DNA of 64,000 bases from an uncultured Clostridia bacterium (GCA_934247125.1 CAKQIZ010000001.1:4834-68833); one strand, 5' to 3'. Positions 26,913 through 36,247 are shown, counted from the stretch's first letter. A program made the numbers and translations. Notes: generated by a model not told the origin, from the sequence alone.

Positions 26913-28586
26913 ATGAAAATACAGTTTTGCGGGGCGTCGTCAGGCGTGACGGGGTCCTGTCATCTCATAACAACGGAAAACCACAAGATCCTGCTGGACT
27001 GCGGGCAGTTCCAGGGAGGAAAGGCGCAGGAGGCTCTCAATTATGAGGAATTTCCGTTCGACCCGGCAGAGATAGAATACATGGTGCTCAGCCATGCACA
27101 TATAGACCACTGCGGCAGGATACCGCTCCTGGTAAAGAGAGGATTCAGGGGCAGCATTTACTGCACAGACGCGACTGCTGATCTTCTGGATGTGATGCTC
27201 AAGGACAGCGGATATATACACGAGAAGGAAGCTCAGTGGAAAAACAAGAAGAACGAGCGTGCCGGAAGACCTCTGGTAGAACCGCTATATACATACAATG
27301 ATGCGGTGGATTCGCTGAAATACGTGAAACCCGTGCTTTACGACCAGCTCATCGAACTCAACGACGAGATGAAAATAGTTTTCAACGACGCCGGACACAT
27401 ACTCGGATCTGCGATAACAGAACTGTGGGTCACAGAAGGCGACAGCGTGTCAAAGATAGTATTTTCAGGTGACCTCGGTGTCAAAGACAGGCCTATACTG
27501 AGAGATCCGACGATAATCAAGAAGGCAGACTACATCATCATGGAAACGACATACGGCAACAGGCTGCATCCGAAGAATCCGATGGATGTAAGGAAGCTCC
27601 TGGATATCATACGCGATACAGCTAAAAAAGGCGGGACGACCGTGATACCGTCATTTGCAGTAGGAAGGACACAGGAGCTGATATACGAGCTGAACAGAGT
27701 GTATGAATCGAACAGCGAGTACCACGAGGCTTTCAAAGACCTGAACGTGTACGTCGACAGTCCTATGGCGACCACCGCGACCGAGGTCTTCAAGAAAAAT
27801 GCGCAGGTTTTCGATGAAGAGACGAAGGAATACATCGCGAAGGGCGATAACCCGCTGGATTTCGAGAATCTCAAATTCACCAGGACGAGTCAGGAATCTG
27901 TATGGCTCAATACAGATCCCGAACCTAAGGTGATAATCTCGGCTAGCGGCATGTGTGATGCGGGCAGGATCAGGCATCACCTGAAGCACAACCTGTGGAA
28001 CAGAAAATCGAGCATAGTATTCGTAGGATATCAGGCGGAAGGCACACTGGGAAGGATGCTCATAGACGGAGCACAGGAAGTCACGCTGTTCGGTGAAAAG
28101 GTGCAGGTGAATGCCAGGATCTATAATCTCCAGGGATTTTCAGGTCATGCCGACAGAGACGGTCTGCTCGAGTGGCTCAAGGGATTTCAGACTGAGCCTA
28201 AGCACATATTCCTCGTACACGGAGAGATGGAGGCAAAGGAGGATTTTGCAAAGACAGTTGAAGATGAGCTCGGATATCATCCTGTGGTTGTCAGAGGAAA
28301 TTCAGAATATGTGCTTGAAAAAGACGAAGTCGTGAACATGGCGGATGCTATGAGAGATGATGTCGATGAAGAAATGCTCAACGGCGTCAGAGCAAACCTA
28401 TACGATATACACAGAAGGATAGAGGATATACTGTACAACACAAAACTCGCGGTCGGCGAAGATATGTCGTCTGAAAAGCTGAGCCAGATAAATAATATGG
28501 TGCTCGAACTGGAGAAATCTACGATCAATCTCGGAGCCGCGGTCACTGATAATAAAATGACAGAGAATTCAGAGCGGGATCAGTGA
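26913..28586 (+). CDS. MBL-fold beta-CASP nuclease (RNA-processing type)
   Basis: Metallo-beta-lactamase-fold protein of the beta-CASP group, which cuts or trims RNA. Metal motif HAHIDHCGRIP near residue 68, GHILGSAI and FSGDLG (further metal ligands), a beta-CASP insert with PSFAVGRTQEL and SASGMCDAGRIRHHL, and the RMMBL motif GFSGHADRDGL. Length of 557 is normal for the bacterial CPSF-like branch; the C-terminal about 80 residues are helical and less conserved. It is distinct from RNase J by its start (MKIQFCGASSGVTGSCHLI). The RNA targets are not known. It has its own promoter. Confidence 0.9.
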   Translation: MKIQFCGASSGVTGSCHLITTENHKILLDCGQFQGGKAQEALNYEEFPFDPAEIEYMVLSHAHIDHCGRIPLLVKRGFRGSIYCTDATADLLDVMLKDSGYIHEKEAQWKNKKNERAGRPLVEPLYTYNDAVDSLKYVKPVLYDQLIELNDEMKIVFNDAGHILGSAITELWVTEGDSVSKIVFSGDLGVKDRPILRDPTIIKKADYIIMETTYGNRLHPKNPMDVRKLLDIIRDTAKKGGTTVIPSFAVGRTQELIYELNRVYESNSEYHEAFKDLNVYVDSPMATTATEVFKKNAQVFDEETKEYIAKGDNPLDFENLKFTRTSQESVWLNTDPEPKVIISASGMCDAGRIRHHLKHNLWNRKSSIVFVGYQAEGTLGRMLIDGAQEVTLFGEKVQVNARIYNLQGFSGHADRDGLLEWLKGFQTEPKHIFLVHGEMEAKEDFAKTVEDELGYHPVVVRGNSEYVLEKDEVVNMADAMRDDVDEEMLNGVRANLYDIHRRIEDILYNTKLAVGEDMSSEKLSQINNMVLELEKSTINLGAAVTDNKMTENSERDQ

Positions 28587-28713
28587 AAAAAAGACATATA
28601 AATACCCTCAGAAACTAAAATTAGGACGAAAAAACTGCTTTAAAAATCCGGCGCATGTGTTAAAATGTAAACAGGTATTTAGTTAATATTATATTAGATA
28701 AGGGTGGAATAGA

Positions 28714-30504
28714 ATGTCTGTTTTGAGCGGCATTAAAGAAAGCGTGCAGCAGGTCGCGGAGGCGATCAGTATTGCTGTAGGTCTGGAAGTTGAGATCGTG
28801 GACAATAGGCTGAGGATACTCGGCGGTACAGGTTACTATCACGGCTGTATCGGCAAAAAGGAAGAGGATGGCAACCTGGAAGGCAATTATCTCTATGCCA
28901 GGGTGCTGCGTACGGGAAAGACTCAGTATGTGGAAGATGCCCAGAACTTCAAGGGATACGATCATCCGGTAGTCGGCAACACCAGACTCGGAGAACTCGC
29001 TGAGATATGTACTCCGATCGTGCTCAAAGGAGAGATAATAGGGATCATAGGTCTCGTTGCTTTTACTGAAGATCAGAAACACATCATCAAGGACAAGCGC
29101 GAGAGCATGACCGTATTCGTCGAGAAAATGGCGGATCTTCTCTCTGCAAAGGCTGACCAGCAGGAGACGCTTGAGAATGTCGAGGTCTCCAGAGACGAGA
29201 TGTCGATCGTTCTTGAAACAGCGCATGAAGGCATATTCGCACTTGATCAGAAAGGCTATGTCAAGCACTGCAACAACAGAGCTGCCGAACTGTTCGGTAC
29301 GAACAAGGGTGATCTGATCGGCAAGCATATAAGCAAAATAATGCCGGGAAGTCCCGCTATAAAGGTCCTGGACACAGGGCGGGGATACACCGAGAATGAA
29401 GAAATATTCAAGGTGGACGGCAGACAGCACCACTTTATCGTAACTGTGCAGCCATTTTTGTCCGGTGAGGAAATAGACGGAATAGTTATTTCCTTCAGGG
29501 ATATTGAAGAAGCGCAGAAACTCGTGTATAATTTTAATACACGCAAGATAAAGAATACCGTTGATGATATAATAGGAACCAGCGAGAAGATAATGACAGC
29601 CAAGAAGCAGGCTCTGATCACGGCAAGAAGCAATTCTACCGTCCTGATCACAGGGGAGAGCGGTACGGGCAAGGAGATGTTCGCCAAGGCGATACACTAT
29701 GCAAGTCCGAGAGAAGACAAACCGTTCATCACAGTGAACTGCGGGGCTATACCGGAAAACCTGCTGGAAAGTGAACTTTTCGGATATGAGAAGGGCGCTT
29801 TCACGGGAGCCAGTGAAAAGGGCAAGGAAGGTAAATTCGAGCTCGCTGACGGCGGCACCATATTTCTGGATGAAATAGGTGACATGCCACTGCACCTTCA
29901 GGTAAAGATACTGCATGTACTTCAGAACATGAGGTTCGATCGCGTCGGCGGGAGCAGGAGCGTCATCGTAGACGTCAGAGTCATCGCTGCGACGAACAAG
30001 GATCTGGAGAAACTGATAGAGGAAGGAAGTTTCAGAGAGGATCTTTACTACAGACTGAGTGTGATACCCCTTTCGATCCCGCCGCTCAGGGAACGAAAGG
30101 ATGATATAAAACAGCTGATGTATCATTTTCTGAAAAAGTACAACAGCTTTATGAACAAAAAAATAGAACGATTTTCACCGGAAGTGGAAGAAATCTATAC
30201 AAACCATGACTGGCCGGGAAATGTCAGAGAACTCGAAAATGCTGTTGAGTACGGCGCCAATATGGCGTTCGGCAACGTGATCGGCATAGATGAAGTCCCT
30301 GCACGTATCCTGAAGAAAGAAGAGGAAACGGTCAAGTTCAGGAATCTCGACAGGCCCCTCGCCGAGCAGGTCAAGCTCTTTGAAAAAGAGGTGATCATGA
30401 AAAAGCTCAGGCAGTACAACGGGGTGAAGGAAACTGTCGCCAGAGATCTTGGTCTTTCCCGGGCTACCCTTTACAGGAAGCTCGCTGAACTGGATATAAA
30501 TTAA
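28714..30504 (+). CDS. Sigma-54-dependent transcriptional activator with PAS sensor
   Basis: Enhancer-binding protein that opens promoters held by RpoN. The N-terminal sensor region (about 1-150) is of an unclassified GAF-like type; a PAS domain follows (about 160-270). The AAA+ domain (about 285-515) has GESGTGKE (314-321), the sigma-54 contact loop GAFTGA (361-366) and [11 protein letters not shown] (380-390). The Fis-type HTH is at the C-terminus ([21 protein letters not shown]). The ligand is unknown. The aminotransferase gene begins 32 bases downstream and is the obvious target, yet no -24/-12 element lies in the gap. Confidence 0.93.
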   Translation: MSVLSGIKESVQQVAEAISIAVGLEVEIVDNRLRILGGTGYYHGCIGKKEEDGNLEGNYLYARVLRTGKTQYVEDAQNFKGYDHPVVGNTRLGELAEICTPIVLKGEIIGIIGLVAFTEDQKHIIKDKRESMTVFVEKMADLLSAKADQQETLENVEVSRDEMSIVLETAHEGIFALDQKGYVKHCNNRAAELFGTNKGDLIGKHISKIMPGSPAIKVLDTGRGYTENEEIFKVDGRQHHFIVTVQPFLSGEEIDGIVISFRDIEEAQKLVYNFNTRKIKNTVDDIIGTSEKIMTAKKQALITARSNSTVLITGESGTGKEMFAKAIHYASPREDKPFITVNCGAIPENLLESELFGYEKGAFTGASEKGKEGKFELADGGTIFLDEIGDMPLHLQVKILHVLQNMRFDRVGGSRSVIVDVRVIAATNKDLEKLIEEGSFREDLYYRLSVIPLSIPPLRERKDDIKQLMYHFLKKYNSFMNKKIERFSPEVEEIYTNHDWPGNVRELENAVEYGANMAFGNVIGIDEVPARILKKEEETVKFRNLDRPLAEQVKLFEKEVIMKKLRQYNGVKETVARDLGLSRATLYRKLAELDIN

Positions 30505-30536
30505 TTTTTATAAATAATAAATTATGGAGGTTTGTT

Positions 30537-31892
30537 ATGTTAAGAGAAGCATTACCTAAAATCGTTACAGGAACATTACCTGGTCCTAAAGCCAAGGCGC
30601 TCATGGACAGAAGAGCCGCAGCAGTTCCTAATGGTATCGGAACAGCTTACAAAGCAGTTATCGAAAGAGGCGAAGGCGCTATGTTCGAAGACGTTGACGG
30701 AAACATCTTCCTCGACTGGATCGGTGGCGTAGGCGTATTAAACATCGGATACAGCAATCCTGAGTGTATCGCAGCCGTAAAAGAACAGGCAGACAAGTTC
30801 TTCCACTCGATGTTCAACATCACTACACATGAAGGATATGTTGAACTTGCTGAACAGATGAACAGACTGGTTCCTGTAAAGGGAGACAAGAAAAAGACTA
30901 TGTTCGTATGCTCAGGTTCAGAAGCAGACGAAAACGCAGTTAAAATTGCAAGAAGCTACACAGGACGACCTAACATCATCGTATTCACAGGCGCATTCCA
31001 CGGAAGAACTTCTCTTACAATGACAATGACTGCTAAGAAAGCTTACGCAGTTGGCATGGGACCTTTCCCTGACGGCGTTTACAGAGCTGAGTTCCCTAAC
31101 CTCTACAGAGCTCCTGGCCACATGACTGAAGAAGAAGCTATCGCTTACTATGTAAATAAGCTCGAAGAAGTATTCATCGAAGCTACTCCGTATGATTCAT
31201 GCGCAGCTATCGTATTCGAACCTGTACAGGGTGAAGGCGGATTCGTTCCTGCTCCTATCGAATGGGTAAAAGCAGTTAGAAAGATCTGCGATGAGCACGG
31301 GATCATGATGATCTGTGACGAAGTACAGTGCGGATGGGCTAGAAGCGGTAAGATGTTCGCATCACAGTACTTTGCAGAAGCAGGCGCAGCTCCTGACATC
31401 ATGTCAACAGCTAAGTCGATCGCAGGCGGACTTCCATTATCAGCAGTAACTGCAAGAGCTGAGATCATGGATGCAGTTCCTGGCGGAACTATCGGCGGAA
31501 CTTATGGTGCTAACGCTGTATCAGCTGCATCAGCTCTGAAGATTGTTGAAGTTATGGAAAGAGATGACTATCCTGCAAAGGCTATGCATATTTCAGACGT
31601 TGTAATGAAAGCATTCAACGAATGGAAAGACAAGTATGAATGCGTTGGCGATGTAAGAGGTCTCGGCGCAATGATCGGTATCGAGTTCGTAGAAGACAAG
31701 GCTACAAAAGAACCTGCTGCAGCACTCGTAAATGCTATCGTTCAGGAAGCTATGAACAATGGTCTTATGCTTGAAGCAGCCGGTACTTATGGAAACGTTA
31801 TCAGATTCCTCTGCCCTCTGTGCGTAACTGATGCACAGTTAGATGCAGGTCTGGAAATCTTTGAAAACGCTATCAAGACTTGCTCAAAATAA
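30537..31892 (+). CDS. Class III PLP aminotransferase (4-aminobutyrate transaminase-like)
   Basis: Pyridoxal-phosphate transaminase of the ornithine/GABA group. Seen: SGSEADENAVKIAR, the His of GAFHGRTSL, ICDEVQCGWARSGK (cofactor-binding Asp), the Schiff-base Lys in STAKSIAGGLPLS, and GTYGANAVS. The length of 451 fits. The amino donor cannot be fixed from sequence; GABA, ornithine or a related omega-amino acid are candidates. Codon use differs sharply from neighbours: GCT, GTT, ATC, CCT and ACT are frequent while ATA is nearly absent, as in rplS, suggesting very high expression. A GGAGG site precedes the ATG and a strong terminator follows. Confidence 0.88.
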   Translation: MLREALPKIVTGTLPGPKAKALMDRRAAAVPNGIGTAYKAVIERGEGAMFEDVDGNIFLDWIGGVGVLNIGYSNPECIAAVKEQADKFFHSMFNITTHEGYVELAEQMNRLVPVKGDKKKTMFVCSGSEADENAVKIARSYTGRPNIIVFTGAFHGRTSLTMTMTAKKAYAVGMGPFPDGVYRAEFPNLYRAPGHMTEEEAIAYYVNKLEEVFIEATPYDSCAAIVFEPVQGEGGFVPAPIEWVKAVRKICDEHGIMMICDEVQCGWARSGKMFASQYFAEAGAAPDIMSTAKSIAGGLPLSAVTARAEIMDAVPGGTIGGTYGANAVSAASALKIVEVMERDDYPAKAMHISDVVMKAFNEWKDKYECVGDVRGLGAMIGIEFVEDKATKEPAAALVNAIVQEAMNNGLMLEAAGTYGNVIRFLCPLCVTDAQLDAGLEIFENAIKTCSK

Positions 31893-31925
31893 GCAAAGCT
31901 GAAAACTGTTAAACAGTGATTATAA

Positions 31926-31959
31926 AGCAGCGGTGCAGATCATGCACCGCTGCTTTTTT
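31926..31959 (+). terminator. Strong intrinsic terminator of the aminotransferase gene
   Basis: Exact 12-base stem AGCAGCGGTGCA (31926-31937) / TGCACCGCTGCT (31943-31954), five-base loop GATCA, followed by TTTTT. Confidence 0.92.
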
Positions 31960-32044
31960 CGAAATGGATAGGTATCAAAAGTATGCGCGTGTTTTCGATA
32001 CAGCGCACAGGTAATAAGTAATATTTAGAGAAAGAGAAAATGGT

Positions 32045-33391
32045 ATGCAGCTAGATCTGACAAAAGGTTCAGTCACAAAAGGCATGCTCATGTTTGCACT
32101 GCCTATGATATGCAGCAATCTGCTGCAGCAGCTTTACAATATCGTAGACACCCTCATAGTCGGACGCTTTATCGGGACAGGAGCTCTGGCAGCGGTAGGA
32201 TCGGCATATACGCTGATGACATTCATCATATCCATCTTGCTCGGAATGTGCATGGGCAGCGGAGCGATCTTTTCGATAAGATTCGGAGAAAAGCGCCTGG
32301 ATCATCTGAGGGAGAACATATTCACTTCATTCGTGATGATCGCCTTTTTTTCTGCTGTGCTCAATATACTGTCATTTGTGATGATCGACCGGATAATGCA
32401 TTTCATATCGGTGCCTGAAGAAGTATACGGTCTTATGCGTGAATATCTGCTGGTCGTTTTCTGCGGGATATTCGCGAGCTTTCTGTACAATTTTTTTGCA
32501 TCGCTGCTGAGGGCTGTGGGAAATTCGATGATGCCGCTGCTTTTTCTGGGTATTTCCGCAGTACTGAACATCGTACTCGATCTGGCATTTGTGCTGGGAT
32601 TTGATATGGGAGTCGGCGGAGCTGCCCTGGCAACGGTGATATCACAGTGGATCGCAGGTGCGGGGATAATGCTCTATACTCTTGTAAAGTGCCCGGAGCT
32701 GAGACCGCAGAGAAAGGATATGAGGATCACGGCAGTAGGCCTGGGCGAGATCACAGGCGCTTCCGTACTGACATGCCTGCAGCAGTCTGTGATGAATCTG
32801 GGCATACTGATGGTACAGGGACTTGTGAACAGCTTTGGAACTGCAGTGATGGCCGCTTTTGCCGCAGCCGTGAAGATAGACGCATTTGCATACATGCCTC
32901 TGCAGGATTTCGGGAATGCGTTTTCGACATTCACAGCGCAGAACTATGGTGCGCATGAAGAAGAAAGGATAAAAAAAGGTATACGCTCGGCACTTTGCAG
33001 CATGCTGATCTTTTCCGCGGTGATCTCGACGTGTGTACTTATTTTTGCAAAGCCGCTGCTGATGATATTCATAAGCGGCAGCGAGACGGAGATACTGGCG
33101 ATCGGAGTGACTTATCTGCATGTGGTGGGTGCGTTTTACTTCGGGATAGGCGGGCTGTTCATGCTGTACGGTCTTTATCGTGCGCTCAACAGACCGGGAA
33201 TGTCGCTGGTGCTGACAGTGATCTCCCTTGGAACCAGAGTCTGCCTGGCATACATGCTTTCAGCACTTCCGGCAGTCGGACTGATCGGTATCTGGTGGGC
33301 AGTCCCGATCGGCTGGATACTGGCAGATGCGACGGGAGTTATATATTACCTGAAGATAAAAAAATCAGTTCATAAGAAAACCTTTGTCTGA
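32045..33391 (+). CDS. MATE-family multidrug/metabolite exporter
   Basis: Cation-coupled efflux protein of the MATE family, 448 residues with about 12 hydrophobic helices in two halves. Typical start region LPMICSNLLQQLYNIVDTLIVGRFIG, and QNYGAHEEERIKKG after helix 7 matches the conserved loop of the family. The substrate is unknown. Upstream lies GTATCAAAA (31972-31980) facing TTTTCGATAC (31992-32001), a possible operator. Its 3' end overlaps the end of the convergent niaR gene by 27 bases, and no terminator lies between them. Confidence 0.9.
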   Translation: MQLDLTKGSVTKGMLMFALPMICSNLLQQLYNIVDTLIVGRFIGTGALAAVGSAYTLMTFIISILLGMCMGSGAIFSIRFGEKRLDHLRENIFTSFVMIAFFSAVLNILSFVMIDRIMHFISVPEEVYGLMREYLLVVFCGIFASFLYNFFASLLRAVGNSMMPLLFLGISAVLNIVLDLAFVLGFDMGVGGAALATVISQWIAGAGIMLYTLVKCPELRPQRKDMRITAVGLGEITGASVLTCLQQSVMNLGILMVQGLVNSFGTAVMAAFAAAVKIDAFAYMPLQDFGNAFSTFTAQNYGAHEEERIKKGIRSALCSMLIFSAVISTCVLIFAKPLLMIFISGSETEILAIGVTYLHVVGAFYFGIGGLFMLYGLYRALNRPGMSLVLTVISLGTRVCLAYMLSALPAVGLIGIWWAVPIGWILADATGVIYYLKIKKSVHKKTFV

Positions 33392-33922
33392 GAGAGCGGC
33401 TTTGATACGTTCGAAGCTCTGGCTGTCCCGGCAGCCTATGCTGTGCAGATGCACACCGCCCGTAAGAGTGCTTATTGGCGCTGAATTGTTTTCATGTTCG
33501 ACTTTGTCTATAAAGACATCTACATCATATCTTGATGAAAGGTCGAGCTTTGCCGTGAGCTCGCCGTATATGGCATGTTCGATACTGACGTCGATGACCG
33601 TTGCTCCGAAGTCGACGATCGTGTAAAGTTCGTCGCGCATCTCTTCAGCGGTATGTCTGCATGCGATGATACCTGTGAATGGAAATGTGGTGTCATTTTC
33701 GGGCATATTCATTATATAGCCCTTCGGAGTTGCCAGGATATCGATTCCCGAAGCTCTGAGGATGGCTACATCTCCGACGATTATCTGGCGACTGACTGAC
33801 AGGCGGTTTGCGAAATAATTCGCAGTCACGGGCCCGGAAGCGCCCTCGAGCTCTTTCCTTATGACATCTCTGCGTTTTGCAGCTGATATTTCTTTACTGT
33901 TGCCGTTTTTCTTTGTGGACAT
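33365..33922 (-). CDS. niaR: NiaR-type transcriptional repressor (HTH plus 3H domain)
   Basis: Predicted nicotinate-responsive repressor of NAD-precursor genes. An HTH domain (about residues 15-72, with ANYFANRLSVSRQIIVGDVAILR) precedes a 3H domain (about 80-180) with the conserved His residues at His90 (CRHTAEEM), His116 (EHAIYGEL) and His158/His160 (GGVHLH); 3H domains in this family bind a divalent metal and nicotinate. The length of 185 is typical. An AGGAGG site precedes the ATG. It is transcribed divergently from the EIIC-like operon, whose promoter carries a palindrome; that arrangement suggests it controls the operon. Identification as NiaR is by domain type; the effector here is inferred. 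Confidence 0.88.
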   Translation of the reverse strand: MSTKKNGNSKEISAAKRRDVIRKELEGASGPVTANYFANRLSVSRQIIVGDVAILRASGIDILATPKGYIMNMPENDTTFPFTGIIACRHTAEEMRDELYTIVDFGATVIDVSIEHAIYGELTAKLDLSSRYDVDVFIDKVEHENNSAPISTLTGGVHLHSIGCRDSQSFERIKAALSDKGFLMN

Positions 33923-33986
33923 CCATGCGCCTCCTTTTCAGCCGTCATCGGTGCACCTGCAGGCAAGTGCGTTTTTCTATGGAAAC

Positions 33987-34015
33987 ATAATAGCATAATA
34001 TGGATTTTCAGGCAA
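33987..34015 (-). promoter_or_regulatory. Promoter of niaR
   Basis: Read on the minus strand: TTGCCT (34015-34010), 17-base spacer, TATTAT (33992-33987). About 65 bases before the start codon, back to back with the operon promoter at 34042-34070. Confidence 0.65.
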
Positions 34016-34041
34016 ACAGGAAATAAATATATACAATCATA

Positions 34042-34070
34042 TTGATAAGTGTATATACACCTGTTAAAAT
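34042..34070 (+). promoter_or_regulatory. Promoter with palindromic operator for the EIIC-FmdE-DUF3842 operon
   Basis: TTGATA (34042-34047), 17-base spacer, TAAAAT (34065-34070). The perfect 12-base palindrome GTGTATATACAC occupies 34049-34060, inside the spacer, where a bound repressor would block RNA polymerase. The divergent niaR product is the natural candidate. Confidence 0.7.
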
Positions 34071-34168
34071 CATATGGCAGGTTAAATCTGATGAAAAGAA
34101 GAAAGGAGTGTACCGTATCCGCGCATGAATGCGGCATTTGCATGCGGCTGCGGCACGGTGCAGAAGAC

Positions 34169-35251
34169 ATGGAAGGAAAAGATACAACAGTCAAAAAGGA
34201 AAGTTTTTTTAAACGCAAGGATATCGAGATCTCGGTAAAACGCTATCTGCAGGACGCGCTGTCTGCTATGGCGCTGGGGCTGTTCGGCTCGCTGCTGATA
34301 GGTGTTATCTTCGATACTATAGGTGTGCAGACGGCAAATCTGTTCGGAGACAACGTGATATCTGCGTTTTGCGTAGAGGTCGGAGCACAGGCGAAGACTT
34401 ATATGGGTGCGGCCATCGGCGTGGCTGTGGCATGGAGCCTCAAGAGTCCGCCGCTCGTACTGTTTACGAGTGTCGTGACAGGAATGATGGGCGCCAGCAT
34501 GACAGGCTTCGGCATAGAAGTGGCAGGAGGTCCTGCGGGAGCGTTCCTGGCAGTTGCGGTAGGCGCTGAATTCGGAAAGATGGTTTCAAAGGAAACAAAA
34601 GTTGACATACTGGTGACTCCTGCGGTAACATTGATATCGGGAGCGATAGTTGCCAAACTGGTGGGACCGGCTATAGGCTGGTGCATGCTGAGACTGGGAG
34701 ATCTGATCATGACAGCGACAGAATGGCAGCCGTTCGTTTTCGGAATAGTTATATCGGTAATAGTAGGACTTGTACTGACCGCACCTATTTCAAGTGCGGC
34801 ACTGTGTATCATGCTGGATCTCAGCGGTCTGGCGGCAGGTGCGGCGACGGTAGGATGCTGTGCTCAGATGGTAGGCTTTGCAGTTGCCAGCTATAAGGAA
34901 AACGGTGTGGGAGGTCTGGTGGCACAGGGACTTGGAACGTCCATGCTGCAGGTTTCCAATATCATAAAGAATCCGTGGATCCTGCTTCCGGCAACGCTGT
35001 CGGGAGCAATAATAGGACCGATCTCGACGTGCGTGTTCAAGATGACGAACATTCCTGTAGGCGCAGGAATGGGGACGTCGGGGCTCGTAGGACAGATCGG
35101 GACGTTCAATTCGATGGGATTCTCATTCGACACACTGTGGAAGGTGCTGCTGCTCCAGATCGTGCTGCCGGCAGTGCTAACGATCATCATAGACAAGTTC
35201 ATGCGAAAGACCGGTAAGATCAAAGATGGAGATTACAAACTGGAGTTATGA
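34169..35251 (+). CDS. EIIC-like membrane transporter (PTS_EIIC_2 type), orphan
   Basis: Polytopic membrane protein of about 360 residues with about 8-10 hydrophobic segments, many Gly/Ala-rich (for example GAAIGVAVAWSL, GMMGASMTGFGIEVAGGPAGAF, GMGTSGLVGQIG). It resembles the PTS_EIIC_2 family annotated as PTS sugar transporter subunit IIC. No EIIA, EIIB or sugar enzyme genes are near, so sugar phosphorylation is unsupported. A repressor of NiaR type and a palindromic operator upstream suggest a vitamin-like substrate such as niacin; this is inference. The start is uncertain: the frame is open from 34049, but the promoter excludes that; ATG at 34091 and 34169 remain, and family length favours 34169. 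Confidence 0.78.
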   Translation: MEGKDTTVKKESFFKRKDIEISVKRYLQDALSAMALGLFGSLLIGVIFDTIGVQTANLFGDNVISAFCVEVGAQAKTYMGAAIGVAVAWSLKSPPLVLFTSVVTGMMGASMTGFGIEVAGGPAGAFLAVAVGAEFGKMVSKETKVDILVTPAVTLISGAIVAKLVGPAIGWCMLRLGDLIMTATEWQPFVFGIVISVIVGLVLTAPISSAALCIMLDLSGLAAGAATVGCCAQMVGFAVASYKENGVGGLVAQGLGTSMLQVSNIIKNPWILLPATLSGAIIGPISTCVFKMTNIPVGAGMGTSGLVGQIGTFNSMGFSFDTLWKVLLLQIVLPAVLTIIIDKFMRKTGKIKDGDYKLEL

Positions 35252-35252
35252 T

Positions 35253-35786
35253 ATGAACAGGCAAATCTGGGAAAAGGCAGTTGATTTTCACGGACATACG
35301 TGCGGAGGGCTCGCTCTGGGAGTGAGAGCCGCGATGGAGGCGCAGAAGCGATTCGGCAGGGAACGCTGCGGTGATGAAGAGATCGTATGCATCACGGAGA
35401 ACGATGCATGCGGGGTAGACGGCATACAGTCGGTACTCGGGTGTACGCTGGGAAAAGGCAATCTCATCTATTACGGCACGGGCAAATTCGCATTCAATTT
35501 CTTTGACAGGAGCACGGGAGACAGCTTCAGGCTCATGGCAAAGGACAAGAAGGAAGGTCTGCACGGCAGCGAATACATAGAATACGTGCTGACGGCACCT
35601 CTGGAAGAAGTCTTCGATACAGGAAAGCCAAGGGTCGCACTCCCGGAAAAAGCCAGATCTCTGAGATCTGTCAAGTGCAGCATATGCGGAGAAGCGGCGG
35701 CTGAGACGAAGATGCGTGTGCATGACGGCAAGCCTGTATGCATAGAATGTTTCAGCAGTTATGACAGAGGATGGAAACATCTGTAG
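35253..35786 (+). CDS. FmdE-family protein with C-terminal zinc ribbon
   Basis: 177 residues. The N-terminal FmdE domain shows DFHGHTCGGLALGVRA and ITENDACGVDGIQ, which hold the conserved His and Cys residues; the last about 45 residues form a zinc ribbon-like motif, CSICGEAA ... CIECF. FmdE was named from the molybdenum formylmethanofuran dehydrogenase operon of methanogens; its biochemical role is unclear and here no such enzyme is present. I start at the ATG at 35253, which follows GGAG and sits one base after the transporter stop, rather than the earlier ATG inside the transporter gene. It is probably translationally coupled on both sides. Confidence 0.83.
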   Translation: MNRQIWEKAVDFHGHTCGGLALGVRAAMEAQKRFGRERCGDEEIVCITENDACGVDGIQSVLGCTLGKGNLIYYGTGKFAFNFFDRSTGDSFRLMAKDKKEGLHGSEYIEYVLTAPLEEVFDTGKPRVALPEKARSLRSVKCSICGEAAAETKMRVHDGKPVCIECFSSYDRGWKHL

Positions 35787-35798
35787 ATGGAGGAGATC

Positions 35799-36218
35799 AT
35801 GAGAGTAGCAGTCGTAGACGGACAGGGCGGAGGAATAGGCAGGGCCATCGTTGAGAAGGTCAAGAAAGCTTTTCCGGAGCTCGAGGTCGTAGCGCTCGGC
35901 ACTAATTCAGTAGCTACCGGGCAGATGCTCAAGGCAGGTGCAGATGACGGTGCAACGGGCGAGAATGCCATAATACATAATATGCAGCATGTCGACATCG
36001 TCATGGGCGTGGTAGGAATAATAAATGCTAATTCGATGATGGGAGAGATGTCTCCGGCGATGTCGTCAGCGATAGGCGGAAGCCATACGTACAAGATACT
36101 GCTTCCGATAAACCGTTGTCACATACATATTGTCAGCGTAGAGGAGCTGTCCGTGAGCGGACATGTCGACAATGCCGTGAAAGCGCTCGGTCATTTTCTG
36201 AGAACAAAGTCGTTTTAG
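35799..36218 (+). CDS. DUF3842 family protein
   Basis: 139 residues, function unknown. It starts with a dinucleotide-binding-like segment VAVVDGQGGGIGRAIVEKV, then ALGTNSVATGQMLKAGADDGATGENA and a conserved INANSMMGEMSPAMSSAIG region. No membrane segments. A GGAGG lies directly before the ATG at 35799, preferred over the ATG at 35787. It begins 12 bases after the FmdE-like gene and closes the operon; a terminator follows at 36341. The Rossmann-like start suggests nucleotide or NAD binding, which is only a guess. Confidence 0.82.
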   Translation: MRVAVVDGQGGGIGRAIVEKVKKAFPELEVVALGTNSVATGQMLKAGADDGATGENAIIHNMQHVDIVMGVVGIINANSMMGEMSPAMSSAIGGSHTYKILLPINRCHIHIVSVEELSVSGHVDNAVKALGHFLRTKSF

Positions 36219-36247
36219 GGTTTAAGGATATGTAAATGCCGGCATAA

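Noticed and set aside
28621-28640. Possible sigma-54 promoter before the sigma-54 activator gene
   Set aside because: GG and GC are 11 bases apart instead of the required 10, and the surrounding bases do not match.
34049-34168. Longer open frame of the EIIC-like gene from 34049
   Set aside because: It begins inside the promoter and operator, so it cannot be transcribed from the visible promoter.
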